This document shows, in pieces, positions 52,952 to 62,805 of a DNA stretch of 62,805 nucleotides; the stretch's first letter is position 1; each line of letters opens with the position of its first letter. Location: the NCBI GenBank assembly GCA_018136815.1, contig CM030933.1, positions 1,938,524 to 2,001,328 on the forward strand. Direction: 5' to 3'. A program made the position numbers and the translations under genes. Source of the DNA: Isochrysis galbana (lineage: Eukaryota > Haptophyta > Isochrysidales > Isochrysidaceae). The notes below the pieces were generated by a model. That model was not told the DNA's origin, made no database searches, and saw nothing but the letters and a program-made list of their open reading frames with translations.

Positions 52952-53720
52952 TCCCTCTTCTCTCTTCTCTCTTGCCTCTTGCCTCTTCTCTTTTCTCTTC
53001 TCTTCCCTCATCTCTTCCCTCTTCTCTCTTCCCTCTTCCATCTCCCCGTTCTCTCCCCCCTTCTCTCCCCTCTCCCTCTTCCCTCTTCCCTCTTCTCTCT
53101 CCCCTCTCCCCTCTCCCCCCTTCTCTCCCCTCTTCTCTCTTCTCTCTTCGCTCCCGCTCCCCTCCTCCCTCTCTCTCCCGGCGCCGCCCTCCTCTCCCTC
53201 CCCTCTCCTTCTGTCCCCGCGTGTCCCAACTCCCCCCTCCCCCCCCAAGTTCTTTCCTTTGAGCTCGTCCGTTTCCTGTGCTACCCGTCCCACGTCCCTC
53301 GGTCCGTCCCGCCGCCGCGCGTCCCCATCGATCCAAATCCCTCGGAGGCTCTCCCCGTCGATAGACAGTTTGACGCAGCATATTTTTCCGAGTAAGCGGA
53401 CCCAACGTCCACGAGGAGAGGGGAGGGAGAGAGAGAGAGAGGGGAAAACGCTAGAGAGAGAGAGGGGGGGGGGAGAGACGAGGAGCGGGGAAGAGAGGAG
53501 AGAGAGGGAGAGGGAGGGAGAGATGAAAGAGGGAGAGAGAGAGAGAGAAAGAAGAGAAAGAAGAGAAAGAAGAGAAAGAAGAGAAAGAAGAGAAAGAAGA
53601 GAAAGAAGAGAAAGAAGAGAAAGAAGAGAAAGAAGAGAAAGAAGAGAAAGAAGAGAAAGAAGAGAAAGAAGAGAAAGAAGAGAAAGAAGAGAAAGAAGAG
53701 AAAGAAGAGAAAGAAGAGAA

Positions 53721-53784
<64 letters not shown>

Positions 53785-54278
53785 ACAGCATCCGCCCGCT
53801 CTAGATCCATAGATATAGATAGATATGTATCTCCACCTCCCCCCCCCCGCTCTCCTCTCCCCCCTTTCCTCTGCTCGCCCGCATCCCTTACCCATCCACC
53901 CCGCTCTTTCACCCATCCGGTGGGCTCTCCTCCTCTCCATCCCCAAGGCCCCCCCCCCCCCCCGCCCCGCCTCCCCCCCCCGCCCCCTCTCCCCCCTCTC
54001 CTCTTTCCCCTCCCCCCGCTCTCCTCTCCCCCCTTTCCTCCGCTCGCCCGCATCCTTTACCCACCCAACCCACTCTTTCACCCATCCGGTGGTCTCTCCT
54101 CCCCCCCCCCGCCCTCTTCCCCATCTCTTTCCAGCGCCGCGCCACCTGCTCCCTTCCCCCTCCCCCTCCCCCTTCCTCCCCTCCCTCTTCCCTCTTCCCT
54201 CTCCCTCGCCCCCCCCCCCCCCCCCCGCCCCCGCCCTACCCCCCCCCCCCCACCCCACTCCCCCCCCTTCCTTCCCCA
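52861..54278. repeat. 1.4-kb purine/pyrimidine strand-switching low-complexity block
   Basis: The plus strand is pyrimidine-rich at 52861-53280, with (CT)n at 52901-52947. It is then purine-rich at 53410-53783, with about 20 copies of the 9-mer GAGAAAGAA (53544-53727) followed by (GA)n to 53783. A short GATA run lies at 53809-53831, and 53835-54278 is again pyrimidine-rich with long C runs. The two (CT)/(GA) arms can pair with each other. It ends at the start codon of the next gene, so its 3' part is probably leader or promoter. Confidence 0.9.
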
Positions 54279-57200
54279 ATGTCCCTCGCCTACCGCCTCG
54301 CCGCTGTTGAAGCCGCCATCTCTTTCGACGACGTGGCCCCCTCGTGGCGGGAGCGCAGAGAGCCTTGGGCGATTGAGCTGGCTTCCTCCGCGGCTTCCGC
54401 GTCCAGACTCGCGCGCCTCACCGTCGAGCTCCTAGATGTGCTTACTCTAGACTACAGGAAGGCTGCCTGGCCCGCTGCCAGCGCCTTCACAAAGCTGCGA
54501 AAGCAATTCATGGACGTGGCAGAGGCGGAGACGGAGCCGCCGCTGCCGACCAAAGAGGCGGGCAAGCCTCTGATGGCGGCGGTCAAGGAGCTGGAGAAGG
54601 TGGCGCTTCCGCCGCCTCTCGAGTCGGAAAAGGCGCTCCTGGACTCCGGCAAGGCCGAGGAGCTCGAGCTTGGAGATGTCGGGCCAGAGCTTGACGTGGG
54701 CATGCACTGCGTTGCGCTCGACATCCGGCTCTGCTGGTGTGCGGCGGTGGGCGGCGCGGGCGTTGCGGCGCAGCGACGGCGGCAGTAGTCCTTGTGCATG
54801 CGCTTCGACGTGGTAGTTCTCTGAAAAATCCGGATGGGACGGACGCAGTTCGTGCTACTTTACTTTGCATCAGGCCAGGGGCGCAGGCAATGGGAGGCGG
54901 CGTGGGCGGTGTGCTCTGCGAGCAGCCAGTGATGGATCGGGACAGTGGTTGGTCGCTGGAACCGCGGAAAGTTGAAGTGTGGGAATGTCTCCTAATACCC
55001 AATCTGGCCGGGTCGTGCTGCAGGTGCGCCGCGTCCATCGTGGCCAAGCGGGACGGGCCGCTGCCTGGGATGATGCAGTACAAGGTGCATTACGACGGGT
55101 GGAAGCAAAAATGGGACGAGTGGATCATTCGGGATTCTGGCCGGCTCAGGTGCGTGACGGGTCGCCAAAACATTTGCGAATGGCTGCAGCCTGAGCGGTT
55201 GGGGCTGTCTGAGTGGTGGTGGAAAGCTCGTGCAGTCCCGCCGCTGCCGACGCTGCCACACTGTGCTACGTTGCCACTGACGGTGTGCTGCTGAGCCCTC
55301 TGGTGCCCGACGCCCTCAGATTATCGCCGCCTCCCGGCCAGCCCTTCTCGTTGGGACCAGCCTCAAACGCCGCGCCCAAGGTTATCAACAAGGGGACCTC
55401 CAAGGCTGGAGCCTCCAAGGGCGGTCGCGCTCAAGCGAAACTTTCAGAAGGCAACCCATCACGCACGCGCGGTGCAGCTCCTAAGCGTGGGGCGTCGGCG
55501 GCGCCTGCGGAGGTCCCCACCGGAAGCGCTAGCGGCAACGGAGAGTCGGTCGTGAAGCGAGACCGCTCCGCCAAGAGCGAAGTGGGACCGGCCGAGAACC
55601 AACGACGAAGGGGTACCACCAGGACCGCCGAAATGAGCGGCGTGTCCGTCGCCGTCGCACACTCTGCCCTTACACCCGCGGACGTCGATCCCGCACCTGG
55701 TCCTCCGGTGAAACGCGCCAGGTCTTCCACTACAGAGTCTGGCCTTAGAGCGCCAAGCTCTGACGCCACCGCAGCGGGCAACACGAGCGTCAACTCCGCT
55801 TCACGCGGCGGTGCACCTTCGCGCGCTGCGACGCGCTCTCCAGCGGCGCCACCCGCCCCCGCTCTCGCCACACTACCGCCAGAGCAGTTGATGAGCTCGA
55901 TGCCGCCGCATCCGGAAGGTTCGCTCCCGCTGCTCCCGGGAACGACGCTCTCAATCGGCGAGGAGCTCATTGCGCTCGACTCTCAAAAGGTGAGTGCGCC
56001 GGACGCCCATTTGATCCCCACCACACTACCGCCGTTGTGCTCGGTGATTTTGCGCGCTGCGACATCGGCGCATTTTCATTCGTTGGCGAGGGGGCGCCAC
56101 ACGCCACCTATCGAAAGAGCGCAGCCTCCGCACCTGTGGCGGAGCTGCAGCATCTAATCGAAGGATACTAGCTACTAGCACCATTCTGAAGCTCTCACTC
56201 CATTTGTGCAGGTGTGGCGGGAAGCCCGTGCCGCAGGTGTTCGTCGTGCGCGCGATGGCGGCGGTGTTTCAGCCGTCAAGGTGGCATATCGTGACTGGCC
56301 TCGAAAATTCGACCAATGGCAGACACTTGCCACGGGCGGAGTGCGCAGGTGAGCCGGCGGGTCTTCTATCGAGGTCCGGGGCGCGCGCGCTGCATCATGT
56401 GGAACAAGGGGGGACGCGTGAGGTAGCGATAGGACCCCGACTTATCTGTGCGGTTGCCAAAGCATCGGTCGGCAGCGCTCCGAATTCGTTCCCAGCATGC
56501 TCGCTACTGGCATGCAGCAAGCGGCGCGTACCCTGGCTGAGGCGGCCCTCGGGCCCTTTCGTATTGATTCGGCCCCGGCTTGTTCGTTGACGTAGGTACA
56601 AGTGGCCGGCTAGGCCCGCCGCCCCAAGTGCGGCCGGTAAGCGGGCTGACGACAAACAGGTCGTCGCCCCATCGGCCCCTCTCGCGCGGGTACCGGGCGG
56701 CCTGACATCGTTGCCAACCGCCGAGCAGCGACATAAACTCGCTGCTCTGCAGTTGCCGCGAGACGTGCTGCGCGCAGTACAGGTATCGCCGCAATACGCC
56801 GCGTCGTGTCACACGCAACGTGCCGCCACACAATCTCTAGTGTTGTTGAGCAGCTCGCTGGCTTACCTTCCGCCTTTGGTCCCCGTCCGGCACAGAGCCA
56901 CCCGTCGCTCTTGTCGTTGTTGCCAGACGTGCGCGGCTTCTTGGTGTCGCACAACCGCGGATCGCGCTATTTGCACAATGCCACCGCCCAGATCGTCAAT
57001 ATCAATGGAGAGGAACTGCAGGCAAGTCACACGACGGGGCGAGCCTTGTGCCTACTCTGGCGTCGCGAGGCCTGAGCATGCCCCCCGCCCGGCCAGGGCC
57101 GGCGCGGTCTTCTGCCCGTTGGGCCGTGTACACTGCAAGGCGTACATTCTAGGCGCGCAAATTGCCCCGAGCTTCTTGGAGCAGCCATTCCGATCATATT

Positions 57201-60200
57201 TATTGACCCACTTCCTTACGTGACAAATGCAACAGCTCCGAGGAGTCGCGGCGGACAGACTGCTGCAAAAGTCGAAGCTCGACTACATCTCAAATAAGCC
57301 ATTCAAAGTGCGTTCATGCTTGTCATCAGTGTGCGCCCGCCGGCTGTGCTGCCCCTCAAACCCAATCTGTCCCGCCCCATGCGTCTCTGCGCGCCCAGCC
57401 GTTGTCGCACTCTGGGCTTCCCCTTGTAGGAAGCGGAGATTGATGAGTTGCTACTCAAGCTGCGTGCCGGGCAAATCGCGGATATTGCCGTCGAAACAGT
57501 GGATCGTATGGTGGAAGAGAAGGAGTGTGTCCTTGTCGACCCGCAGTACATCGCGAGGCGTAAGGCTAAGCAGCACATAGATGCGCCCCCGCACGCAGCC
57601 ACCGACACATGCACCACCACCTGCTCCGAGTCGATTGATGCCACTGCACCGGCATCGGCGCCGGCGGCGTGCGAGGTATCCGACTTTCCGGCGAGCTCAG
57701 ATGGTTGCGGGGACGTGCAGGCCCCCGCGCCTGTCGAGATGCCTATTCCAAAAACAGCCCCCGCAGTCAACTCGGCGTGCGCGCCGGGCCAAGCAGACGT
57801 TGCGACGACCTCTGCTGCGTGCGGCCCTGGCGGTGGGCATGCCCGCACCAACGAGGCAGCCACGAATGAAGCTCCCTCATTCCCCTATTTGGAGCAGTTG
57901 CCGGAGAGTGAATCTCTGTCAGCTGCGACGACGTGCGGCTCGATCTCGGAGGCACCCAGCGGGGTGAGCCCACTTGGCGACGTGGGCGTTACAGACGCAG
58001 AAATGCCTCCACCGCGCTCAGTGAGCGTCAACCCCTCCTCGTCCACATTCATGTCGCCCGGCTCGGTTCCCTTGCGCGATGGCGAACAAGTCGTGCGTTT
58101 GGCGGATGACCCCACGCTTCCGCAGTTGCTCGCACCCTCCCGAGCACCCGTCTCCCTCGAAACGTCAGCTATTCTAGCCCCACCCTCGCCGGCGAAATCC
58201 ACGGGCGGCGCGTGCCACCGCTCCCCGTCCCAGTGCCAAATAATCGTCTCCGAGGAGTACTACCACGCCGCTTGTGCGCCCAGCTCGGAGTCAAACCAGG
58301 CGCCCCTACACGCGGTGCATCCTCACCATCTGGAGTCGATGCTGCCAGCCCAACATCCTCGAACTTATGGTGGCCACCGTGCTGGCTGCGGCACAGCGAG
58401 CGCCACCGGCTCGCATGATCTTATCACCTCAGTCTATGGAGAAAAGGACGGCGGCGGCTTGACGACGGCCGCCGTGGCCCCTGGCGTGGGACACTGTTCG
58501 CATAGTGATGATCCTCCTGCGCACACATCGTCCTTCCGCGGAGCGAGCCCTTCCCCTAACTGCACCGCAAAGATGCCGCTCAGGGCAGCCGACGAGATGC
58601 CGGTGTGTTACCCGGATGCCTCGCACGGACCGCTACCGCCATCGGCCTTTGAGAGGCGCACCGCTTACCCATTTGACGTACAAGCGCATCATGAGGCTTG
58701 GCCAGCCACGGCCGTTGCGACCCAAATCACCCATTCAGCATGTTCGTCAGCGAACGATCCGCCTGATGCTGCACTCGTATGGGCCCACGCGGTGCAGCCA
58801 CCGCAGCGCCTCTGTGGAAGCGCGGTGACTAGCGCGATTCCAGCTGGCTGGTGTGCTGCCTCTGGCACTCCTGCGTTCCAAGATGGTGTTAGCAATGCGT
58901 GCGCGCCGTATCCACCATATTCCACTGAACGGCTAGTGTACGAGCATCCGCATGTGCCGTTGGCGTATCCAAGGCAGGAAATGTGTAGTTCTGCAACAGC
59001 GCAGCCGTATTCCACCACTGCCGAGCCCTACGCCGGCTCAGGCTTTGATGATCCACTCCCAGTAGAGTCAGCGAACCTCCACATCGGTGAGATGCCTCGG
59101 ACGTCGGCACTGGACCTCGGCACCTCTCGACCTCGTTCGCCCATCCTGGGTACGTGCCGAGAGCTCCTCACCCGGTGCGCGGCGTCACCGGCAGATGGCC
59201 ATCGTTTGCTTGGCGCAGGCAACCACACGTTACCAACCGCGGTCGACATTCGGCACGAGGACCGGGCATACTCTGCGACCACATGCGCACCGTCGCATGC
59301 TGCGGCGGAAATGGCCGAGCGCCCTAATCGCCTGGCGAGATCGGGCGTGATTGTCGTGGACGACGCTAGCTCTTGTGCCTCGCACTACGTGGGTCCGATG
59401 GTGTTCGGCGCCTCCGTCCTTCAGCCGCAAGAGGCTTTGCAGATTAGTGAGGCGATCCCTGTCTCCGTCGTACGTGTGCCAGCTTATGGGCATGAGGGTT
59501 GCGCGGCGGTCGTTACCGGTGTAGCTGGAGCCGCAGTCGGCGAGGGACGCATGCACGACATGCGCATGGCGCAGACGGTGGTTAGCCAGTTGCTGCGTGA
59601 AGGCCGAACTGGCCTACCCCAGCCGGCCTTGACTGCGGGTACACATGCATTGAATGCTTCCGAGCCCCGTCAGCGGGCGGAGCACCCGGCGAGGTCAGCC
59701 GCCAGAAAGGAGCAGATGCGCCGCAGCATGCGCCACCTACACACATCAGACGAGATGGCGGCCTTCGAGAGAGGGCAATATGATCCCATCGCCATGTTCG
59801 GCGTCGATCAGCGGATGGTTGGCCGGCTTGTATCCGGGGGGATGGTTCCGAACGGCGCGATGCCGCCGGCCGACCCATATACACCAGAAGTCAATGCACA
59901 TGACAGCGGCGGCGTCCGAGCCGACGCAGGGCGCCTTGAAGTAGTCATGGACGCGTTCGGTATGGGTTGCCGCGATGGCCTCCACGCGGAGCTTCACCCC
60001 CACGGCAGCGTGAACGGGCCGTACGGCTTCACGTGGCTCAGCAGCAACCCGGCGTCGTATGACCTGCCCGTGGAGAAGGTGGCAAACCTAAGCCGCACTG
60101 GGGGGGTTCTGAAGTTGCAGCCGACTCTGAGCGTTGAGTCGGGTTGGAGTGGTGCCGGCTCGGGGCCGTCTCGACCACCGTTCCAGCCGACACCACAGCC

Positions 60201-60447
60201 GACGCCACAGCCGACGTCGCAGGAGGCACCGAAGCAGACAGTGTTGTTGGCGCCACCGGAAATGCCGAATGAATTACCACAAGCGCCTCCCCGGCCACCT
60301 CAACCGCCGCCACCTGAACCGGCCCGGCCAGGCCGACCTGCGCCACACCCAACGGACATGTATACTTCCGAGCCTACCTGGCAGCTAACCAACCAGCGGC
60401 CCAATGGCGTCGCTTCTGTCGGCCCGATTGCATCTATGATTCGTTAA
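54279..60447 (+). CDS. Protein with two Tudor-knot/chromo-barrel modules, eight exons
   Basis: Exons by splice signal and phase: 54279-54736, 55024-55149, 55236-55989, 56212-56348, 56596-56782, 56854-57021, 57236-57307 and 57430-60447, giving 1639 residues. All introns are GT-AG except intron 6, whose donor is GCAAGT (GC-AG). Residues 8-65 (LAAVEAAISFDDVAPSW, RREPW..) resemble the WSD/D-TOX helical motif of DDT-type chromatin proteins (weak). Module 1 (about 138-188) is formed across intron 1: VGMHCVALDIRLCW|CAASIVAKR, then YKVHYDGWKQKWDEWI, the aromatic pattern of Tudor-knot/chromo-barrel folds (MRG15, MSL3, ARID4). Module 2 (about 435-485) is formed across intron 3: EELIALDSQK|VWREARAAGV, then VKVAYRDWPRKFDQW. 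A short helical region (635-690) precedes about 950 residues of low-complexity sequence. I infer a nuclear histone- or nucleic-acid-binding protein; no enzyme domain is seen. Confidence 0.7.
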
Positions 60448-61359
60448 GCCGGGTATGGGAGCAATGGCACATCGATCGGAAGTTGTTTGGCCACCGGAGC
60501 TCATCCGGCTTCTCTGCAAGCACCGTTCGTATCCGTTGATGACACCATGGCGCAACCACCAATGGAACCAGCTATGTGCAAGCAGCGGCCAGTGTTGGCA
60601 CACATCGAGCTGCCCGTTGGTACCGCACCACTCGACAAGCCTTCTGGAGAGCGCGTTCCTCTCGAAGCACTGTCTCCAAGGCGGGCTCTGCCTGATGCGT
60701 TTGCGTCGTCGCTTGCCCCTTGTTGTGCACCTCGTAGCCCGCGCCAGGCTGCGTCGGAGTTGACGGGCGAGCGTCACGGTTGGAGCCGCGATGCAATAAG
60801 TGTGGGACAAATGTCTGCGGCCCCGTTTCGAGGAGCGCTCATGTCGCCCCGCGTCGATTCGACTGCACTTGCTTCGATGGAGCAACAGGGCGTGGCTGGC
60901 AACGAGCTTCAAGGCGGCATCGGTGCCTTCACCAACGCCGCCACAAGGCCAGGAGCCCCGGCATCCTCGGATGGCGACGACGTTGGGCGCCTGTTGCCGG
61001 CGTGTGATTCCTGTCATGATAACGGCTCTTCAGCCATGAAGCCGTGCTCCTCCTCAGGCTGCGCGTTGGCGCCACACGACGCTCAGCCCGACGTCGCTCC
61101 AAATGAGCACAGCGTGGGATTGGAGACCACCGAAGGCCGGCCAAGAGACTCGACGCATATACCTGTCCTATCTGACGACGATTTACAAGCGCGCAGTAGG
61201 GCCCCCACATCCCAGCCCGTCTCCCACATCAGCTGCGGCGGCGCCACTGAACTTGGGGACGCATCGGACTTGCATCCGCAGGGTTGTGGCACGGCCGATG
61301 GCTCAGTCGTGCATACTGCGCTGTCCTCGGAAGCGCTCATAGTGAAGGCGGAAACCTAA
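60448..61359 (+). CDS. In-frame 303-codon continuation after the stop of the Tudor-knot gene
   Basis: After TAA at 60445-60447 the same frame stays open for 303 residues to TAA at 61357-61359. Its Ala/Ser/Pro-rich, His-containing composition (for example AHIELPVGTAPLDKPSG, PASSDGDDVGRLLPACDS) resembles the preceding exon. It may be the true C-terminus, reached by splicing out the stop, by readthrough, or if the stop is an assembly error; alternatively it is a separate exon. No domain is recognised. Confidence 0.4.
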   Translation, partial: AGYGSNGTSIGSCLATGAHPASLQAPFVSVDDTMAQPPMEPAMCKQRPVLAHIELPVGTAPLDKPSGERVPLEALSPRRALPDAFASSLAPCCAPRSPRQAASELTGERHGWSRDAISVGQMSAAPFRGALMSPRVDSTALASMEQQGVAGNELQGGIGAFTNAATRPGAPASSDGDDVGRLLPACDSCHDNGSSAMKPCSSSGCALAPHDAQPDVAPNEHSVGLETTEGRPRDSTHIPVLSDDDLQARSRAPTSQPVSHISCGGATELGDASDLHPQGCGTADGSVVHTALSSEALIVKAET

Positions 61360-62060
61360 CTTGGCACGCACGCGCATACTATCCGCGGAGATGGTGTCAC
61401 GCCGCCAAGCACTAGTATCGGCATTGGCAACGACGCGCTCGTTTAGGCGACCATTGCCTTGTCGCGGCCGTCCACCTTTGCGCCAAGTGTAGTTTTCTCG
61501 CTGCCAATCCGGATGATGGCGGAAGTGCTCAACTCACCGTCCGCCATGGCGCATTTGAAGCGTTGATGCCATAGAGGCGCGCAGGATATTGTTTCCTCTC
61601 AAGCTCGCTAGCGACTGCAGTCACTTTAGTAACGCCCCCTTCTTTCATGCGGTATGAGCACGTCGAAGGAGGTTTCATACCTCGGTGATGATGAGAAGGT
61701 CTAGAGAGGGTCTCGTGGGGGTGTTGGTAAGGCACCATCAAGGTCGATCCTAGCACTCTCGGGGTGCTCGTGAATGCATACATGTTCGCGTTAGCTCGTG
61801 CGTTCGCTTTGCGCGGTGCGTTGAAGTGCGCAGTGTCGCGCACGTTTATGGGTAGGTTGCTCTTTGGGGGTCGGCTGAGAGACGAATGGCGAAAGGAAGT
61901 GCATCGTGGTGCTCCTCGCTAAGCAATAGTCCCACCACCGCGCAGCTTCTTTGACGTCGGTGTAAATTTTCGGCTTGATTTGTGGGGTTTCAATAGTTTG
62001 GGAATGAGTGCTTCCAGGACCGCGGGTTGTGCTGAAACGCGCCTCTCAACCCTTCTTGCT
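61360..62060. other. Intergenic; no gene seen
   Basis: Presumed 3' flank of the Tudor-knot gene; no coding or RNA feature supported. Confidence 0.5.
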
Positions 62061-62140
62061 TCTTGAATATCATTCGGTTTGAAGAGGCTCAGTGTGCGCG
62101 TCTATTTGCCACAGCGGCAGCCGCAAATACTCAATACTAC

Positions 62141-62315
62141 CACGAGGTGTCGTTCCGTCAATTGTGGGACATCAGGCGAGAAGCGCTCAATCACCATCAC
62201 CCACAGCATAGAAAAGCGTTCAATCACCATCAGCCTACACGTGGAACGCGTTCAATCGCCATCACCCCCACCGCATGGAAAAGCGTTCAATCACCATCAG
62301 CCTACAGACGTGTAA
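62141..62315 (+). repeat. Short tandem repeats around GTTCAATCACCATCA
   Basis: GCTCAATCACCATCAC, GTTCAATCACCATCAG, GTTCAATCGCCATCAC and GTTCAATCACCATCAG recur at about 30-38-bp spacing between 62186 and 62303. The block starts with GAGGTGTCGTTCCGTCAATT, GTGGGACATCAG (62143-62175), also present at 49717-49750, and ends with AGACGTGTAACGAAA, also at 49690-49704. Confidence 0.75.
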
Positions 62316-62394
62316 CGAAACCTGTTTTGAGCATTTACACCCGAGGAAACAGACTCCGACACGGACAAGGAACGAACCGTTCCTGGCCAATGAA

Positions 62395-62805
62395 GCTGAT
62401 GATGATCTTTTGGAACTAGACACAGTGAAGGCATTCTCGTCGGCTGATATGGATGGAAACCCACTCTACATAGTCCAACCAACTGGATTTGAAGACCCGA
62501 ACTATGCCGCGTGTTTATTGCTTGCGCCGCTCGAGGGCACGAAGCAAGCAAGCCGGCTACCAATATATGATCACGAACACGGCTATACCCTCACTAAAAT
62601 TGGCTTCCAACAATCCAGTGTTGAACCCAATTTTTTAAGCGTCAATACGAAGCAGATGGTTCCACCATCTATCTAGCCTTGTATGTTGACAACATGTTGG
62701 TCGGATTTCCAAAGGGGCGCCGAGAATTAGTCGACAAATTCATCCCTCAAGCTACTCCAAAAGGTTTAACGTAAGCATCATTGGAGAACCTTCTCGATTC
62801 CTTGG
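62395..62805 (+). pseudogene. Ty1/copia reverse transcriptase relic (runs off window)
   Basis: LELDTVKAFSSADMDGNPLY, then IVQPTGFEDPNYAACLLL and PLEGTKQASRLPIYD, matches the copia RT path (D-V-K-A-F-L, Y-M-x-Q-P-x-G-F, L-x-G-L-K-Q-A). A frame break near 62660 precedes YLALYVDNMLVGFPKGRREL, where the catalytic YVDD box reads YVDN. Changed key residues and the frame break mark it as dead. Confidence 0.8.

Noticed and set aside
52541-54279. Leu/Ser-, Phe/Ser- and Arg/Glu-repeat ORFs in both strands
   Set aside because: They are translations of CT/GA microsatellites and the 9-bp repeat; every frame is open simply because of the repeat.
1-62805. tRNA or rRNA genes
   Set aside because: I found no segment I could fold confidently into a tRNA or match to conserved rRNA cores by eye. 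A tRNAscan/Infernal run would be decisive.

Overview
The window looks like GC-rich nuclear DNA from a eukaryotic microalga. The evidence is split genes with GT-AG introns of about 70-340 bp (plus one probable GC-AG intron), a very long serine/proline (SPPPP) cell-surface protein, and relics of three retrotransposon classes (Ty3/gypsy, Ty1/copia, LINE). Nothing is organised like a bacterial operon. I cannot assign a phylum; a haptophyte or a green (prasinophyte-type) alga would fit. An assembly gap of exactly 100 N lies at 10206-10305.

Layout. 1-407: last exon of an unrecognised gene. About 1.5-10.2 kb: a Ty3/gypsy element with an intact gag and a pol whose first part carries a phage-like cytosine-C5-methyltransferase domain ahead of the aspartic protease; the RT/RNase H part is frameshifted and the integrase is lost at the gap. 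10.3-33.2 kb: one enormous surface-receptor gene. It has two Cys-rich modules, a 12-kb SPPPP tract built from a 1122-bp tandem repeat, a GAIN/GPS-like module, a GCC2/GCC3-like Cys-rich stalk, about eight membrane segments, a cytoplasmic TIR-like domain and a second conserved cytoplasmic domain. The stalk-membrane-TIR part is then repeated in the same reading frame. 33.2-42.9 kb: a graveyard of LINE fragments with one ankyrin-repeat gene (minus strand). 43.0-46.8 kb: a four-exon PARN-type poly(A) ribonuclease gene (minus strand) with all catalytic residues. 46.8-52.9 kb: more LINE and LTR relics, a cluster of direct and inverted repeats around a small acidic ORF, and a small two-TM ORF. 52.9-54.3 kb: a purine/pyrimidine strand-switching low-complexity block. 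54.3-60.4 kb (possibly to 61.4 kb): an eight-exon gene with two Tudor-knot/chromo-barrel modules. 62.1-62.8 kb: a Ty1/copia relic running off the window.

The genes do not form one pathway. The receptor gene (surface sensing joined to TIR signalling), the PARN-like gene (mRNA deadenylation) and the Tudor-knot gene (chromatin reading) are independent loci embedded in retroelement debris. The most unusual items are the methyltransferase-bearing gypsy element, the giant GPS-TIR receptor with its internal duplication, and the repeat array in which all three forward frames are open. Exon boundaries were placed by hand from splice sites, reading phase and domain continuity; no alignment or transcript was available.
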